A DNA stretch of 64,000 nucleotides, taken from contig OX344754.2 in NCBI GenBank assembly GCA_947034885.2, positions 496,001 to 560,000 on the forward strand, given 5' to 3'. The stretch comes from Thuidium tamariscinum. Lineage: Eukaryota; Streptophyta; Bryopsida; Hypnales; Thuidiaceae. The position numbers and the translations under genes were made by a program. Position 1 is the first letter of the stretch, and each line of letters begins with the position of its first letter. The notes beneath the pieces were generated by a model, which saw only the letters and a list, made by a program, of their open reading frames with translations, had not been told where the DNA came from and did no database searches. Positions 24,448 to 37,712 of this stretch are shown here, piece by piece.

Positions 24448-25229
24448 ATATTGCAAGAAACCAAGGACTAAACCTAATTCCAACTCACATGAATCTAAAC
24501 AATTCTCTTGTCCCAATTGGATTGCCTACAAGAAGGCTACATTTACTTGCATATAGAAAGGAATATGAATCATCAGGAGATTTTTCGATGAAAGGGAACA
24601 ATAGACATTTGGAATTTTTTTAGTTGCCCTAAGGCAATGAACTAGGGATTACTTCAACTCAAATAAGAAAGTTTTACTTCAAGCTTCACTAGATTGGCAT
24701 TTGAAAAGAGAAGTCGAGAGATCTTTGGATGCAATTCTCATAACATTACAAGAGAACGTAGTGAATAACAAGGGTAACCCAATTCCAAACATTTGGTACA
24801 TAGGAATTAGTTACAATCAAATGGAGAAGAAAGGTTCATCATATTTTACTAATTTCCATACCAGAAATTACAAAGAGGTGCCTTTATAATAACCACACAG
24901 CCACACTAGTGTCTAGTGCACTTCATGGTATCTTTCTCCCCTTATATTCAATTTTGGTTCTATATCTAGTAGGGATGTTGCGATTTGATAAGATCTACAT
25001 CATCTCCCACATGTATCCACGGTCCTATAATGTGTTGATGTTGCCAGTTCAGAGGATCTACCTCAAATAATGCGATAGTCTGATTCCAAAGAACCCTACG
25101 CAATGGAGGACTACCTAAAACATACTCCAATATTGCTACACAATTCAGATAGGGATCGTTCTTGTCAAGAGTTTTGGCATTGGATATAAAAAGGAAGTGG
25201 TCTATAATATTTTGTCGTAAAAGATGTCA
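24448..25229. other. Unassigned stretch after the tandem array
   Basis: Two short open frames (24387-24623 and 24701-24889) show no recognisable domain and are not supported as genes. No element ends were found. Confidence 0.4.
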
Positions 25230-25654
25230 AACAAGCTCCGACAAAGTCAAAGCATGCATGCATGACCACAAACCAGTATAGGGAAGGTGGAAATTTTACT
25301 ATTTAGAAAAACTTGTGTGGAATTGTATAACATTAGTAGAAGTCCTCAAATGCCAATTTTGAGCTTCAAATTCATATTTGGGATCACAAAAATACTCTAA
25401 ACCTATATAATCCCCCACATGGCCAAGGTAGACAAGGGGCAAGTTTACAACCAATCAACCAATTAGGAGTTGATTGAAAATAGTAATTTTTTCTTTTTTA
25501 ATCCAAAAAATTACTTAACATCTAAAACTTTCACTTATACCTTCTCTTTAAGCTTCATAGAAAATGGACAAACTATGCAAAAGTAACGAGGAAAAAACTA
25601 CTTGTCTAAAGTCAAAGGGACAAAAAATAAGACAAATGTTTCTTGCAATCACCC
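25230..25654 (-). mobile_element. M-family element, copy M10 (subfamily c), truncated
   Basis: The right end TTTCTTGCAATCACCC is intact at 25639-25654. Inward sequence (GTCAAAGGGACAAAAAATAAG, then CACATGGCCAAGGTAGACAA) is the reverse complement of the M5 type at 61904. The other terminus is missing and the left edge is approximate. Confidence 0.65.
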
Positions 25655-26818
25655 ACACAATGTAATTTTTTTGAAATTATATTATTTGAACTTAACAAAA
25701 TGGTGTAGATATCATATTAATAAAACTACACTCAAATAGTGCATGAAATCATTTTTCCTTCTTTTAATGTAGAAAAAGATTATATATCCATCTAAAAAAC
25801 TATATTTGTCATTGGAATGGTGGCATCTTCATAGAATTGAAGCACATTTTAGGCAAATATTATGTAAAATTGTCACTTTTAAAGTTAGTAGGAAAAGATA
25901 TGAAAAAAATATGTTTTTCAAAATTGAAAGTCTATACACATTTAAACTAGACTAATATGGAATGTGAAGAAAAAAATTCATAAATTTTTATTGTACATAT
26001 TCGAGGATTATAACAATTGAAATGAGAAGGAAACTAAAGTTTTTTTCTTGACTTGGCCTAACATGGCCAACAAATTGTAACTCTTCTTAGAATGATATAT
26101 TTACAACATACATGCTTATTTTTTTGACATTTGCATCTTTTATTATGTAAGGTATATACCTATCAAATTTTTAAAGCAAAAGATAATTTTTGCCTAAAGT
26201 TATCCAACCTACTTAATAAGTTCCAAGGAGTATAATTTTTGATCCAAACATCCAATAAATTTTTTTTTTTTAATGAATTTCCCACTAGGTTGCAACTTGT
26301 GTCAAAATTTCTTGGACATCCCACCACCAAATTTGATTTTGTGTGTAACCACCTAAAACCTCTTGTGTACATTGAATGATCACTTGGTCTTTTGGGGTTG
26401 CATATTTTAATTTCAATCTCCAGCCTCACCTAAACTGAGCCGATTAGCACTCAACCGATTAACACAATATGGTGGCAAAATTTTAAAATGGGAAAGAATT
26501 ATATTAGGTGCTCCACAACAAAGAATTGAAACTGCTAGCATTTCATGATCGACCTGCTGCCTATCATAAACATTGTGTAAATCAAACTCTGGCCACGAAC
26601 ATTCCACAAACCTTTAAGATCTTCTAAGTGAGCCAAGACTCGGTGAGACTTTCTAAAGCCGACAAACGCCTCGCAGTTCTCACCAGAACGGAAGATCATG
26701 TGGCGGAAGATCATGTAACCACACCTGCACCTAGCTGATGATTGCCCACAACTTGTTACGTGGCTGTACAAACTTTTGGAAAAAAAAGGAAAAAAGAACG
26801 AAAGGAAAATGTAAGGGA
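25655..26818. other. AT-rich stretch downstream of the F-box gene
   Basis: No gene or bounded element is seen. The part near 26400-26818 presumably includes the F-box gene's 3' UTR (the gene is on the - strand). Confidence 0.5.
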
Positions 26819-28154
26819 TCAATGATCCAGCAGGCGGCCGAGGCAACTTGCGAGAAGCGGAGTTTCTTTTAGAATTCTAGTTTCAAAGGATCCCGTGTCC
26901 ACCCAAGTCTGCAAATCTTCTGGCGTGTCCACCGGAAAATGCCCAATGCCCTGGGTGAACTCCGGCAGCACCCCCCACGTCCGCAGGAGAAAGTCGAACA
27001 CCACGATGCAGAGGGACTGAGGGTTCTTGATATTGCGCCAGAAAAACATCCGGTGCTGGTGGCCGACGGCTTTCAGCTGAAGGGAACTGCGCCGCTTCGT
27101 CATGCACATCTGGATGTACAACTCTTGCGGCATCTCCACCATGGGCCCAAAGAATTCGCGGCGACGGAGGCCCAGACCCCAAATAGCAACGGTGCTTTTG
27201 GCCGCATCCTCAATGGCCGCAAACAGGTTGCCCGCGCACTCCACCGTCTGGAAGCACGTCGGCGTCGCATGCGGGGGAAGGGCGATGCAATCATTCGTCC
27301 ACTGCTCCTTCTGCAAGTCAAACGAGACCAGGATGGCACTGGCGTTGCGCGGATGCACACCGTAGCAGAATAGCAAGCCCCCGCACAGCGTGGCACTGAT
27401 GAGCTTGTCCCTGGTGAACAACACCGTGCTTTCGTGCACCCCCGGAGGCGGCTTGCTCCGGAGCTTCGTCCACTTTCCGAGAGTCGAGTTGAAAATCTCG
27501 GTATCAAACTCTCGCACCCCTACGATCTGGAACGAGGTGGAATCCTCGTGGTCCACCAATAGAATGTTGCCCACCTCTCCCCACGCCTCCGTGGAATTCG
27601 GAATGGTTTGCCACGTACTGGACATGGGGTCTCCGACCACCACTTGCGATAAAGCCGACGTGATCTTGTAGCCTATCAAAGCCTTGCCGTTCCCTGCTTG
27701 CAAACATGTCACCCGTGAACAAACTCAGAGTGGGGATTAAGCAAATACAAAACTCGCCAGTCACTGGAAGGATTATTTAATAGCAGACTAGCCAGTACTA
27801 CCGAATGATATATGGAGAATTCGCAACGGTGGTGAGTGGCCTGGTGAATTCAGTACCTGTGAGAGGTCCAATACCTACTTGCGGAAGACCCACGAGAGAG
27901 GGCAATGGCTGCCATGTGCTGCTCGTGCTGTCATACCCGCACCATTCATGCTTCCCACCAGTTCGCTTGAAGACGAGGGGACACCACGACTGAACCGTGC
28001 TGCTGCTCTGGTCTCGGAATTGAGCGAGGTCTTCGAGAGGGGTGAGGAAGGAGAGCCATCGTTTGCATACAGCGCGAGCTCGCAAGGTGTCGAAGAGCTC
28101 GAGCCTTCGGAAGACAGACTTGAGTAGCTCATCAGGAAGAGCATCCATGCTCAC
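26819..28154 (-). CDS. F-box protein with kelch-like C-terminal region
   Basis: Two exons on the - strand, 28154-27857 and 27693-26819, join in frame through a 163-nt intron (donor ACAG|GTACTG, acceptor CAG|GGAACG) to give 390 aa. The N-terminal F-box is clear at residues ~3-45 (MDALPDELLKSVFRRL, then RARAVCKRWLSFL). The rest (WCGYDSTSSTWQPLPSL, then FDTEIFNSTLGKWTKLRSKP, ILVSFDLQKEQWTNDCIALP and RTWGVLPEF) has the spaced W/G and hydrophobic pattern of degenerate kelch blades. F-box proteins bind SKP1 and recruit substrates to SCF ubiquitin ligases; this one's substrate is unknown. An alternative start is the second Met (28148). No disruption is seen, and its higher GC than its surroundings fits a conserved host gene. 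Confidence 0.9.
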
Positions 28155-30600
28155 GAGCTAGCTAGCTCCACTTCGCCCGTAGAGTCGCTCCTGCTCCAAA
28201 ACACGATCTTAATTTGAAGAGGTGCAGCAAGCTTCGTTGACTTTCGTTTTTTGCCACGAGTCCACACTCCAAAGAATCATTAATACCAACTTGGGCAAGA
28301 GACCAGAGATGCGAGATCAATGATCAATATGAAGGGCGGTGGGCATGTGGGGTATCGATCGCCGAGTATCGTACATGTACGAATTCAGAAATTGAGTGCG
28401 AATACCGGGAAGAACCAAGGGATGCCAGGTCAGAAAGAAGAGATATAGGACTAAAGAAAGACGCTCGGCAGGTTTGAACTGTTGCGGTCCGACTTCCCTC
28501 ATCCCAACCTCCATATTTGGTAACCCGAACCTCTTGATTCCTGCCTATAAAACATGGTTAAAATATCACTGTCATCATTACACCAGGGCCCATTGGAGTC
28601 ACTACTCACTAGCTACTGTACTGTACGTGGACCTGACTCTAGTTCCTAATAAGCAGTTGCCCAGGAGTTGCTCACCCAGTTCAGTTAACTTAAGCTTAAA
28701 ATGGTCTGAAGTGCCGCTAGCGCTTAGGACCCTCTTAACCCCCGTGTCCACCTTGTCTTGAATCCCACCACTGCCGCGCAATTACAGATTTACAGCTTCG
28801 TGAGAGATTCTTGTTACCCTAGCAGTTGTCGGTGAAACTTTTCGAAATGGGGTACCTCCAACTGCAAATACACATGGATCAGTAGAAAACGACCGAAAAC
28901 ATTAAAATAAACAGATTTTTTGTTAAAATGGAGGTATTTCACAAACTTTGGCACCGTGCGGTCTGAAATCCATATTTGTCCTAGAGATGAATGGAAAAAT
29001 GGCGTATACAACCATCGTAACAAAATTTCTCATAATCAGAGCTGAACTTCAATTTGAAATGACCGACTCATGCACAACCAGTGAAGTACGTTTTCAGAGA
29101 TTCTACAGCCAGTTGTGCGCAACAAGTTTACTAAAAAAATAATAGTGTTAACAGGCCAGATGGCTCGCTGTAAAAACTTGAAATGAGCCCCCTTCGGCCG
29201 CAGTGCACTTTGTGGTTGCAGAGCTCTTCAGAGAAAGAAATTTAGAAATGCAAATATAAAGTTCCTAATGGCAGCCGCTAGCATGTAACGTGAATTTCGT
29301 AAAATTGGCTGAATTTCACGACATTGGTGCAGTGCAGGTCTAGCTCTAAAATTTTAAACCGTCCTAGTTCTGACCTGAAATTAGACCTTCGTAAAAATAC
29401 GTGTCACACAGTTTTTGCGTCCTGGAATATCGCCAGTTTAATGATATTGGCCTTAAGTTACTCAGATCTGGTTGCCCCAGGAATGAGAGAAGGAAGGCAT
29501 GACGAGCACTAATCGAAAACCACTAACTCGGAGGTCTAAGAAATCAATGAGTGATAAGCCGACTGAGCCAACTATACCTCTAGGACGTACTCTCGGTTCT
29601 AGGGTAGCTAGTCCCTAAACTCAACATCCTAGCTCGTCTCCAGAAGCTAGTTCGGCAAGGTTTACACAACATATCACTCGGAAGAAGCGACTTCGTGATT
29701 CAAATGGCCGGTAGCAAGAATTGAATTTCAAAACCTTTCGCTAGTCCATGAAGAGTTAGATCACACCTGAAGCGGTTGCTGTTGCAAGCGGCATAGCGGA
29801 GCATGCAGGCACTGACGAAAACCGTCACCTTGATCGCACCATGAACCACCGACTAATTAACGAGAGCGACGAATGCAAACTGGCCATATCACTACGATCA
29901 TGATCACCGTCATGGACAAGCTCCAGACCAAGCGAGCCTGAGGGTTCTACATTCAGTTTGGTACACTTCGCACTAGCTGCTCCCAAGTGTAAGGCCACCA
30001 CACCGCAGAATTCGCGTCCGACTCACATAGGTCGATTACAGACAACCCTTGCGATTTGCAGACAATTTGACCATTGACGTCCGTCCCCACACCACACTAG
30101 GACGCACTGTAGCGGCCGCAGGAGCCCGAGACCGGTTTGCTAGACCAGGGTGGTGACAGCCTGCGAGATCGCCGCTCCATGTCCAGCTGTGTCCGCCTCT
30201 GTCATGATTGCCCGACGAGATTCTCGCGACTAGTAGCACAGCATCCATGATGTTTGGGCGAGGCGGAAGTCGCTCGACGAGAAATGAGTGGAGCTGCTAC
30301 AAGTGCATTAAGTACTCATTTCAGATGATGAAGGCGTCGCGCGTCGTCATACAAGATATGATTCAGATGTTTCGAACGTGTTGCTGATCGACCCATGGTG
30401 AGATTGCAGGCGACGGGATTAGGCAGCCTGATGGAGAGCTCAAAGCAGGTCCGAAAATCACGAGACGGAGGTACCCGCAGCGGCACGCAGGCATGATGGC
30501 GGGGGTTCGAGGAAGCTAACGTAGCTCCAGGACGTTAAAAGGCGTCTTGCGAAGTCTTTTCTGCAGGGCGAATTTCGCCCCTGGTTCCCCAGCCAAGGAT
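28155..30600. other. Intergenic, moderate GC, possible gene or TE remnants
   Basis: 28155-28560 is presumably the F-box promoter/5' region (divergent side). 28815-28890 resembles the inner end of the CACTA element at 61184-61275 over about 40 bp and may be TE debris. 29500-29730 has one frame with a Ser/Arg/Pro-rich run (KPTEPTIPLGRTLGSRVASP) ended by a stop, possibly a decayed coding piece. None is strong enough to call. Confidence 0.35.
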
Positions 30601-33555
30601 ATGTGTGAAAAATGAAAAATCGCCCCAATTTTATGGTGAATTAATTTTGTACTTCTTCACTTCTCCTACCTACTTCACCTAGCTAGTGTGGGGCCTCTGG
30701 TTCCAATCGTGAATTCAAAATTTCCAGATTTTATCTTGGGTGGCAAATAAAAAACTCCACTGTTTTCTCTAAGGATAAATTCAGTAATTCACCTGGTAAG
30801 GCAAACTTTGTTAAATACCTTTTTTCAATCACTTTAAATCATGTGGCCAATCACTTTTCTTTGGCCACTAACCTTAAAAGACAAACCCTATGACCGTGAA
30901 GGGAACTTAAGAATTCATTGAGCTCTTTGAATGCTAGTGTTTTCCATACATTCAAGATTTCAAGTATAATTTTTTTTAATTTTTAATTTCTATTTTGCCT
31001 CTCTATCCTCAAAGATACAATTTTATGTTCTCAAAAATCTAGAAATTGACAAATTTTTTGGTGACAATTTGAAAATTATTATAAATTACCTAAGAAAAAA
31101 ATGGAAACAGCTCATATCAAATACTGAAATACATGTATGTTTCAAATCTAAAAACATTCCATTCGCAATTTGGTATGTATTACAATGTATATAGAATATC
31201 ATGGTGTGATTGTTAGTTTCTTAATCATTCTAAATTGTCGGGAAATCAATAGATTATATTTATAGTTGAATGATCAAATTTAAATTAAATGCTGAATTTT
31301 GCGAGGTTTACAAAATTTTGAAATGGATTAAATACAAGGACAATTAGACAACTAGTCTTCATTTCATTAGTTGAAATCAAATTCATTGAAGAGATCATTT
31401 TGAAACTTAAAGCTCCTAAATCACAAGTAAGAAGGTATGAATTGGCAAAATATTTATGTTGCAAAAATATCTTAGGTTAAATACGTTTTTATTTTTTAGT
31501 ATCTCCCTCTATAGGAAAGTTAATAATACCTTTATAAAATAAAATTCACCACCATGCATTACATTAGTAAAAAAAATTAGGCCTTCAAGGAGCTACAAGG
31601 TAGTGCCATCCTTTGGATTTCTCATGACACTTGGTTCTTCAAAATCATACTAATTAGGGATTACACCATTTCATTTGGCTTTTGTAAAGGTAGTCAAGAG
31701 AATATTAGTTAGTGTTGAACATTCAATCCTTAATCCATTTAAGATTACTAATAAACTTAGTGTTTAAAGTGTTTGATAAAGTCTAATGATTTTGCCAATT
31801 AGCTTCAAATCAAAAGTCACTTGATTTCGACTATTAAAGATGAGAAGAGAAGTTATTTAAAGAAGTGCAATAGTGGTAGGTAAAATAATCCACATAGAAT
31901 ATGTGAATTAGAATTGGTAGGAAATTAGGAATTCAACTATTCATAGTTAAGTCAAAATGCAAGAATTGTGCTCAAAGTAGAAGTTGAGATGTCATTGTAG
32001 CATTGTAGCATTATTCTTTTTTCCAAGAAAATTAGAAGTGAAAAAAATTAGATAGTCAAGCTAAATCTTATCTTGAGAATCCCATTTGAATTTTAGGACC
32101 TCCAAGAAAAAGTTATGGGCAAAATTTAGAGAAGGTGTTTGAAATTTTTTTTTAAATGTCAAAAAAATATCCGTTTCAACCTTTGTGTAGAATTTGTGTG
32201 TTATTTTTTTGTTGGAATTGCAAAACCTCAAACAAATTTTTGGGAATATAATTTAGTTTGATTCCAAATTTTTTTGTTTTAAATTTTCTAGAAAAATGTA
32301 TTCTAATATTCTAAAATGAGGTTTATAATTCTATTTTGAGCTCAATTCCTACATTTTTGACAATTATCTCATGTTTACTGTTTAGATCTCATTTTCAGTT
32401 ATTCCATACCATTTGATGAATTATGATGGATAATTGATTTTGTATAAAAACAAACTCTTTAACCTTCATTCTCACCAAATGTTAATGGAGCAAGTCTTTT
32501 ACATTGCCATTAAAAAAACATTTGATGGTGGATGACAATTAGAATATTTTGGCACTTTCTTTTTTTTCTACTACTTGGTGAGAGTGCAAGGTACATCCAA
32601 TTACTATAGGTATTTTAATATTGAATTGGATATTTAGACCTCCAATATGTAAATTTTGAGCAACTATAGCCTCTAAAAACTTGTGACTTCCCAATGTAAT
32701 GTAAACAATCATAGGGGAAAAATTATTAAAATAAGTAGGCAATTTCCACATTGTTGTCACAGACTTTGCAAAGGATTTTGGTTTATGGTCTTCTATTCTC
32801 CATAATATCTAGTTTTATTGGGCAAAGCATAAATCTAACAAGGATCAATTCTCTATAAGTTTATAATAGTCTTAAATGATAAAGGGAGGGGAGTCTTTCT
32901 ACAATAGCATTGTAAGAAGAGTATACTGTTTGTGTTACAATGGCCTATAATACATAAACAAAGGTTACATTAACCTCTATAAGACCAAATAACATTTTTT
33001 TTTGGCAATATAGCAATTTTGGACAACTTACTACAAACAAAAAAATCCAATTTATTTTTAAATTTTATTTTTGGATATGGAGATAAGGAGTTCCTTGCCA
33101 CTCCTTTAAAAAAAATTCATTTGAGTTTGTTTATAAGAAGTTATAGGGAAAAATGTCATTTTCAAGGGACAAAGGGCACCATAAGTAGGGTTATTTACAC
33201 TAGAGTGAAAACTACATTACAATGCCTAAAAGAGCTTGGGAAAGCCACAAACAAACTTTTTGCCTATGTTTGCACTTAGTACTTTACCAACATTTATTTT
33301 GGAACTAATTGATTTGTTACAATGTACAAGGAGGTGGTGGTAGAGAGTCAATTGTTCTATGGTTTCCTTTGGCATTATGGGACATTATTCCTAATTCCTA
33401 CAATGTCATTTGAAAATTTAAAAAATTCAAATATCCAAGAATTTTATAGATTCAACTACAAATTTGTTGTTTGACTAATTATGATCCAAAAATATTTTGG
33501 TAGAAGAATAAACCACTTACTTCATTGATATTTGTAGGGACAAATCAAAAAGAGG
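30601..33555. other. AT-rich non-coding stretch with dispersed inverted repeats
   Basis: No gene is seen. Sequence at 31860-32110 recurs inverted near 34860-35080. Another block (31950-32100) recurs inverted near 32320-32360. Confidence 0.5.
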
Positions 33556-33822
33556 TCATAAAAGAGGAGATTTTGGGCACTAAAAGATTATTTTAGACCT
33601 ATTTCCAATGCAATGAACCAATCGTTGTTGGCCAAATTTAAAAATTATTAAAAAAATTTAAACATTTGAAAAATATTTTTAAAAATATTTTTAAAATCAT
33701 TAAATATTATTTTTTGACATGGCAATTCCTCGGCCATGTCAAACCACCTATGTGGTAGACTTTTCAGAGTTTCCATAATTTGAAAACTTATGGTCTTTTA
33801 GAGGCCCAAAAATCTTCTAATG
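33556..33822. mobile_element. F3-family MITE (~267 bp)
   Basis: Left end AGAGGAGATTTTGGGCACTA; the right end inverted reads CATTAGAAGATTTTTGGGCC. Internal GTTGTTGGCC and GACATGGCAATTCCTCG blocks match the 22466 copy. Confidence 0.65.
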
Positions 33823-34059
33823 TTTTTATAATCAAATTCATTGTTTGTAATAAGGCTTTAGGGGGAGGCTGTCTAGTGCGTAATTGCACTAGAAAAAAAT
33901 AGTTTGGCTAACAAATGGCAAAAAATCATAAATTTTTTTGCTAAAAACTTTATATGTATAAAAAAATATAGGATGAAACTTCTATATAGTTGATGAAAAT
34001 AGAAATATATTCATGTAATATGTACTAATGTGATATTTTCTATCTAGTATGTAGATGAA

Positions 34060-34816
34060 TGTTGAAGTTTAGAGCACCACTATAACATTTTACATAGTGA
34101 CTTTTGCACTTCATGAAACTTAAAAAAAAATAGTCCATAAAAAATCCTCAAATGGTATAGAATAATTTGAAGACGAGAGCTTGACTACTCATTATCAAAT
34201 GTAGGAATTGTGTTCAAAATTTCAAATTAGAATTCCAGACCTCATTTTGGTATAGTTTGATAACTTTTTTAGGCCACTTGATGATTTGGAGGGATTTTAG
34301 TCCTATTTTTGCAAATTTATAGTCACAAATTGGACATGTTGGAAGACTACCAGGTACCAACATTACAAGGACTAACAATGAGCTTTTATGAAAATAGAAA
34401 CATGTTGGTTGTATATATGGAATCAAAATGATCTTCCTTTATGCAAAGGTTAAAAAGAGGGAAAAAATTTCCTACAAGAATTCTTTAGTGCAATGGAAAG
34501 ACAATTTTCTTTAGCAAAGTGGGTTCTTTTATTTAGATTTTTTGAATTATTTTTGAGTTTTAAAAATGAGAAGGTCTACAAATCACTATTTTATTGTTTA
34601 TTGCTCTTGGTGGCTAAATGGCTTATATAGTCTCAACAACAATCTATAATACTACTTAATATTAAATTGATGGTTTAAATCTATAAGCACCTTGAATCAT
34701 TGGTTTAGATTTAGAGGGGCATTGCCCTCACATATTACTATTAGTACTACATAGTATTGCCAATTCAAAAACTATGTTTTTGAACCAAAAATATGAAGAG
34801 TTTCTTGCAATCACCC
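34060..34816 (+). mobile_element. M-family related element (subfamily c), degraded
   Basis: The right end TTTCTTGCAATCACCC lies at 34801-34816. Internally, GGAGGGATTTTAGTCCTATTTTTG (34292-34315) matches M5 at 62120-62143. The left terminus was not found, so the start is approximate. Confidence 0.45.
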
Positions 34817-36687
34817 CATAACTTTTAAATGTAGACTTGAAATCTCAAACATTTTTCTAGAAACAAAATGTGCTTTGATTTTCCAATTATTTTTAGTTCA
34901 AAGTTTTAAGAAAAAGTTATTCTACTATGCCAAATTGAGGTCTAAAATTCTAATTTGAACATTATTCCTACTTTTTGCTTAATTAGGAGTGATAGGCTCC
35001 TAGTAATTCTAATTTACATATTCAACATTGGTTGTTTTACCTCCTACCACCCCATTTGCATGAAGAGCTTTTTTTCTCATCTTCATATGTGTAAGGCATA
35101 TTTCTTAACAAGTTATATGAGATAGTTTCCACATGTTTTGATATAATTGAAATTTAATGCCAAATGTTCTAAAATTATAGTTTAGGAAGTAGAAAATATC
35201 TTCAAAATCAAGGAGAATGTCATCTAGTATTAGTGGTTTGTGATGAATCAAGCTTTGCTAACTTTGAACCAACTTCCTCCATGCCAAGTAGCTCAATATG
35301 CCCAACTACATATTATTATAGCTTAGAAGTTTACAAACTAATTCCAACCACTTAAAAAATTACTCATATGTAGAGTAGAAATTTCTTTACTACAAGAGAT
35401 TTCCTATGTGGAAAAATAGTGTCTAAAAAGATTTCAAATTTTCTAGAATTTTCTTTCAAAACGGTTGCAAACAAATTTGACTAAGGATTGGTTGAAGTAT
35501 TGAGACTTATAGCCAATCACAATGCAACACAGTTATGGTTGTTATGCTAGGGCCTTTCATTATATTTGATCACTACTCATCTCTATATGTGTAGAAGTAG
35601 AGCGGCCTATACCACCATAATAGCTAGAATGTGTGTCAAAAATGGGTTTGCTATTTTAAACACACATTGATCAACCTTGCCAAAGTTTGGTATTTTGGGT
35701 GATTCTTTTTTTTCTTCTTTTGTATTTAGTTGAAACCTACAACTCTACCATTCTCATTTTGAAGAAATTACTATATGTACAGTACAATCTATAAATTGTT
35801 GAAAAATGGCTTTGCATGAGACATTATTTGAAGTTGGTTCCTTATTAGAATTTTTTTTAATACATGTTCCTCAATTTGAAATGTTATAAGAAAATTTTGA
35901 ATGTGTGTCCAACTTTATTACAAAAATAAAATAAAAACAATTCAAGCAAAAAAAAAGTTTTTTTTATTAACTTCCCTAATAGATTCAAAGTAGAGTCTAT
36001 ATTCCAATCAAACTTCATGTTTGTATTAGGAATTATACATTGAACTTGTTTAGCAAATGAGCTTAATCTCATTTCACAACATGCAACATCATTACTTATA
36101 AAGTTACCCCAATTTCTGTCAATTTAACCAATTCAAAAATAACAACTTGTTAGCAGCATACATGAAACTCGTGTATGAGCACTGTCAGTCAATCATCTCC
36201 TTGTGAGAAACGAGCTGGTTCCACCAACTAGAATTAGTGAAGTAGAAAATAACCAAACCACAAATGTATTAATTTTCATCAAGTACATAACATAAGCAGA
36301 AAGTTACTGTGGTAGAAGTTGAATTGAGAAGTTTAAAAAGGTACCTTGCTATAGAGACAAGAAGCTTTAATAAAACTGTCTTAACGAGAAGTAGACATAA
36401 AATGTAATGAATTCATAGCAACCACGACATATGCACTTTTATCCAACTGTGGCCCATAAATGAATATTCAAAGTTCAATATGCCAGGTAAAAAACAACAT
36501 GACCACTTAGAGCGCTTTGATTAGAGCTTGAAATTTTTTTGAAAAAATTCCCGAGAGGTGGTAATTCTCACCTATATCCATGCCAACCAACCAACCATTA
36601 GTTTGTTATTTGACGTATACAAGGTGTCTGCAAATTACCACAACTTGTTATCCTTCATTCACAAGAAATTTTTTTTCCAATCAACAT
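34817..36687. other. AT-rich non-coding stretch
   Basis: No gene is supported. The 34860-35080 block is an inverted relative of 31860-32110. A short CCAACCAACCAACCA run lies near 36582. Confidence 0.45.
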
Positions 36688-36714
36688 GTACCCACCAGGG
36701 TTGACGAATTGCAA

Positions 36715-37190
36715 CGTCCAAGGCAAAATTACGTCCAAAATCCGAATGTCCGGACGTCCAGACGTCTGGACGCAGTGGACGTTGTGGACGTAGTCCTCGG
36801 CGACCAGCGGACGGCATCCGTCGGAAGCAGACGCGCGGACGGAACTTCGGATGGGCGGATTGGCGGTCGGGACTGCGGACGGAGCTGCGGACGGCACCGT
36901 CCGACGGGCAAATGGGCAAATGGGTGAACGAGACTATGGGGCTAGACTATGGAACGAGACTATCCGCGCATCCGCTCGTCCGCAGTCCCGACCGCCCATC
37001 CACAGACGGGCGAAACTGCGGACGGGCGGATGCGCAAACGAAGTAGCGAACGGAATTGCGGACAAGGCGATGGGCGGACGGGGGGTCGGGACTGCAAACG
37101 GGCGGTCGAGACTGCGGACAGGGACTAGGGGGACGGATGAGCGGTCAGAGCGGACGGGCGGACAGCCAACAGAGACGGCGCCGTCCGCGT
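36715..37190. repeat. Left CGGACG-rich subterminal array of the hAT element
   Basis: Irregular array of GCGGACGG, CGGACGTCC and related words. In hAT and CACTA elements such subterminal motifs are transposase binding sites; that role here is inferred. Confidence 0.8.
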
Positions 37191-37712
37191 TCTGAAGTGT
37201 GGGATTCTCTTGTCCGCACGTTTAGGACTTTAGGGCTCCCAGCTTAGGATTCTAAGAGCATCTCCTGCAGCCCGCTCAAACGCCCCTGCCAACCAATTTT
37301 TGAGCAGCCGAGCAAAATTTAATCCCCAATAACACTGTAGACCAAGATTTAGAGGTGTGGGGCCTCTCAATTTTGGCTCTACCCCCGCCAGAATTTCCAT
37401 TTCTACAGGGGACCTTGGCGGCCCCACTTGGACATTGGATTCCGTATTTTGGCAAGTCAAAGGGCTAAATTAATGAGAAAGTTGCCACCATGGTAGCCGC
37501 AAGCTTTCCCCATGGCCGCCATACCATCTTTAAACTCTCCTTCTAGCATCTTCATGGCGGCAACAACACGAGTGATAGGGCAAAAATGACAACTTTGACA
37601 CAAAAATGTAAGAAATATGACACAATTGAGGAGATTTAATTTTGTCACTATTTCTTGTGCATTTCAAAAATCCTAAAATTGATATTCAACAAAAGAAATG
37701 GAAGTTTTTGAG

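Noticed and set aside
24387-24889. Two short ORFs (78 and 62 aa) after the tandem array
   Set aside because: No recognisable domain. The first begins inside the last tandem unit, so chance is the likelier explanation.
28815-29030. Possible third CACTA terminus
   Set aside because: Only about 40 bp of weak similarity to the 60158 element's inner end, and no CACTA terminus or TSD found.
30036-30248. 70-aa ORF on the - strand in a higher-GC patch
   Set aside because: No homology recognised. Neighbouring frames are equally open because stop codons are rarer in this GC-richer patch.
33872-33891. 20-bp near-palindrome CTAGTGCGTAATTGCACTAG
   Set aside because: Too short to stand out in a window of this size and base composition.
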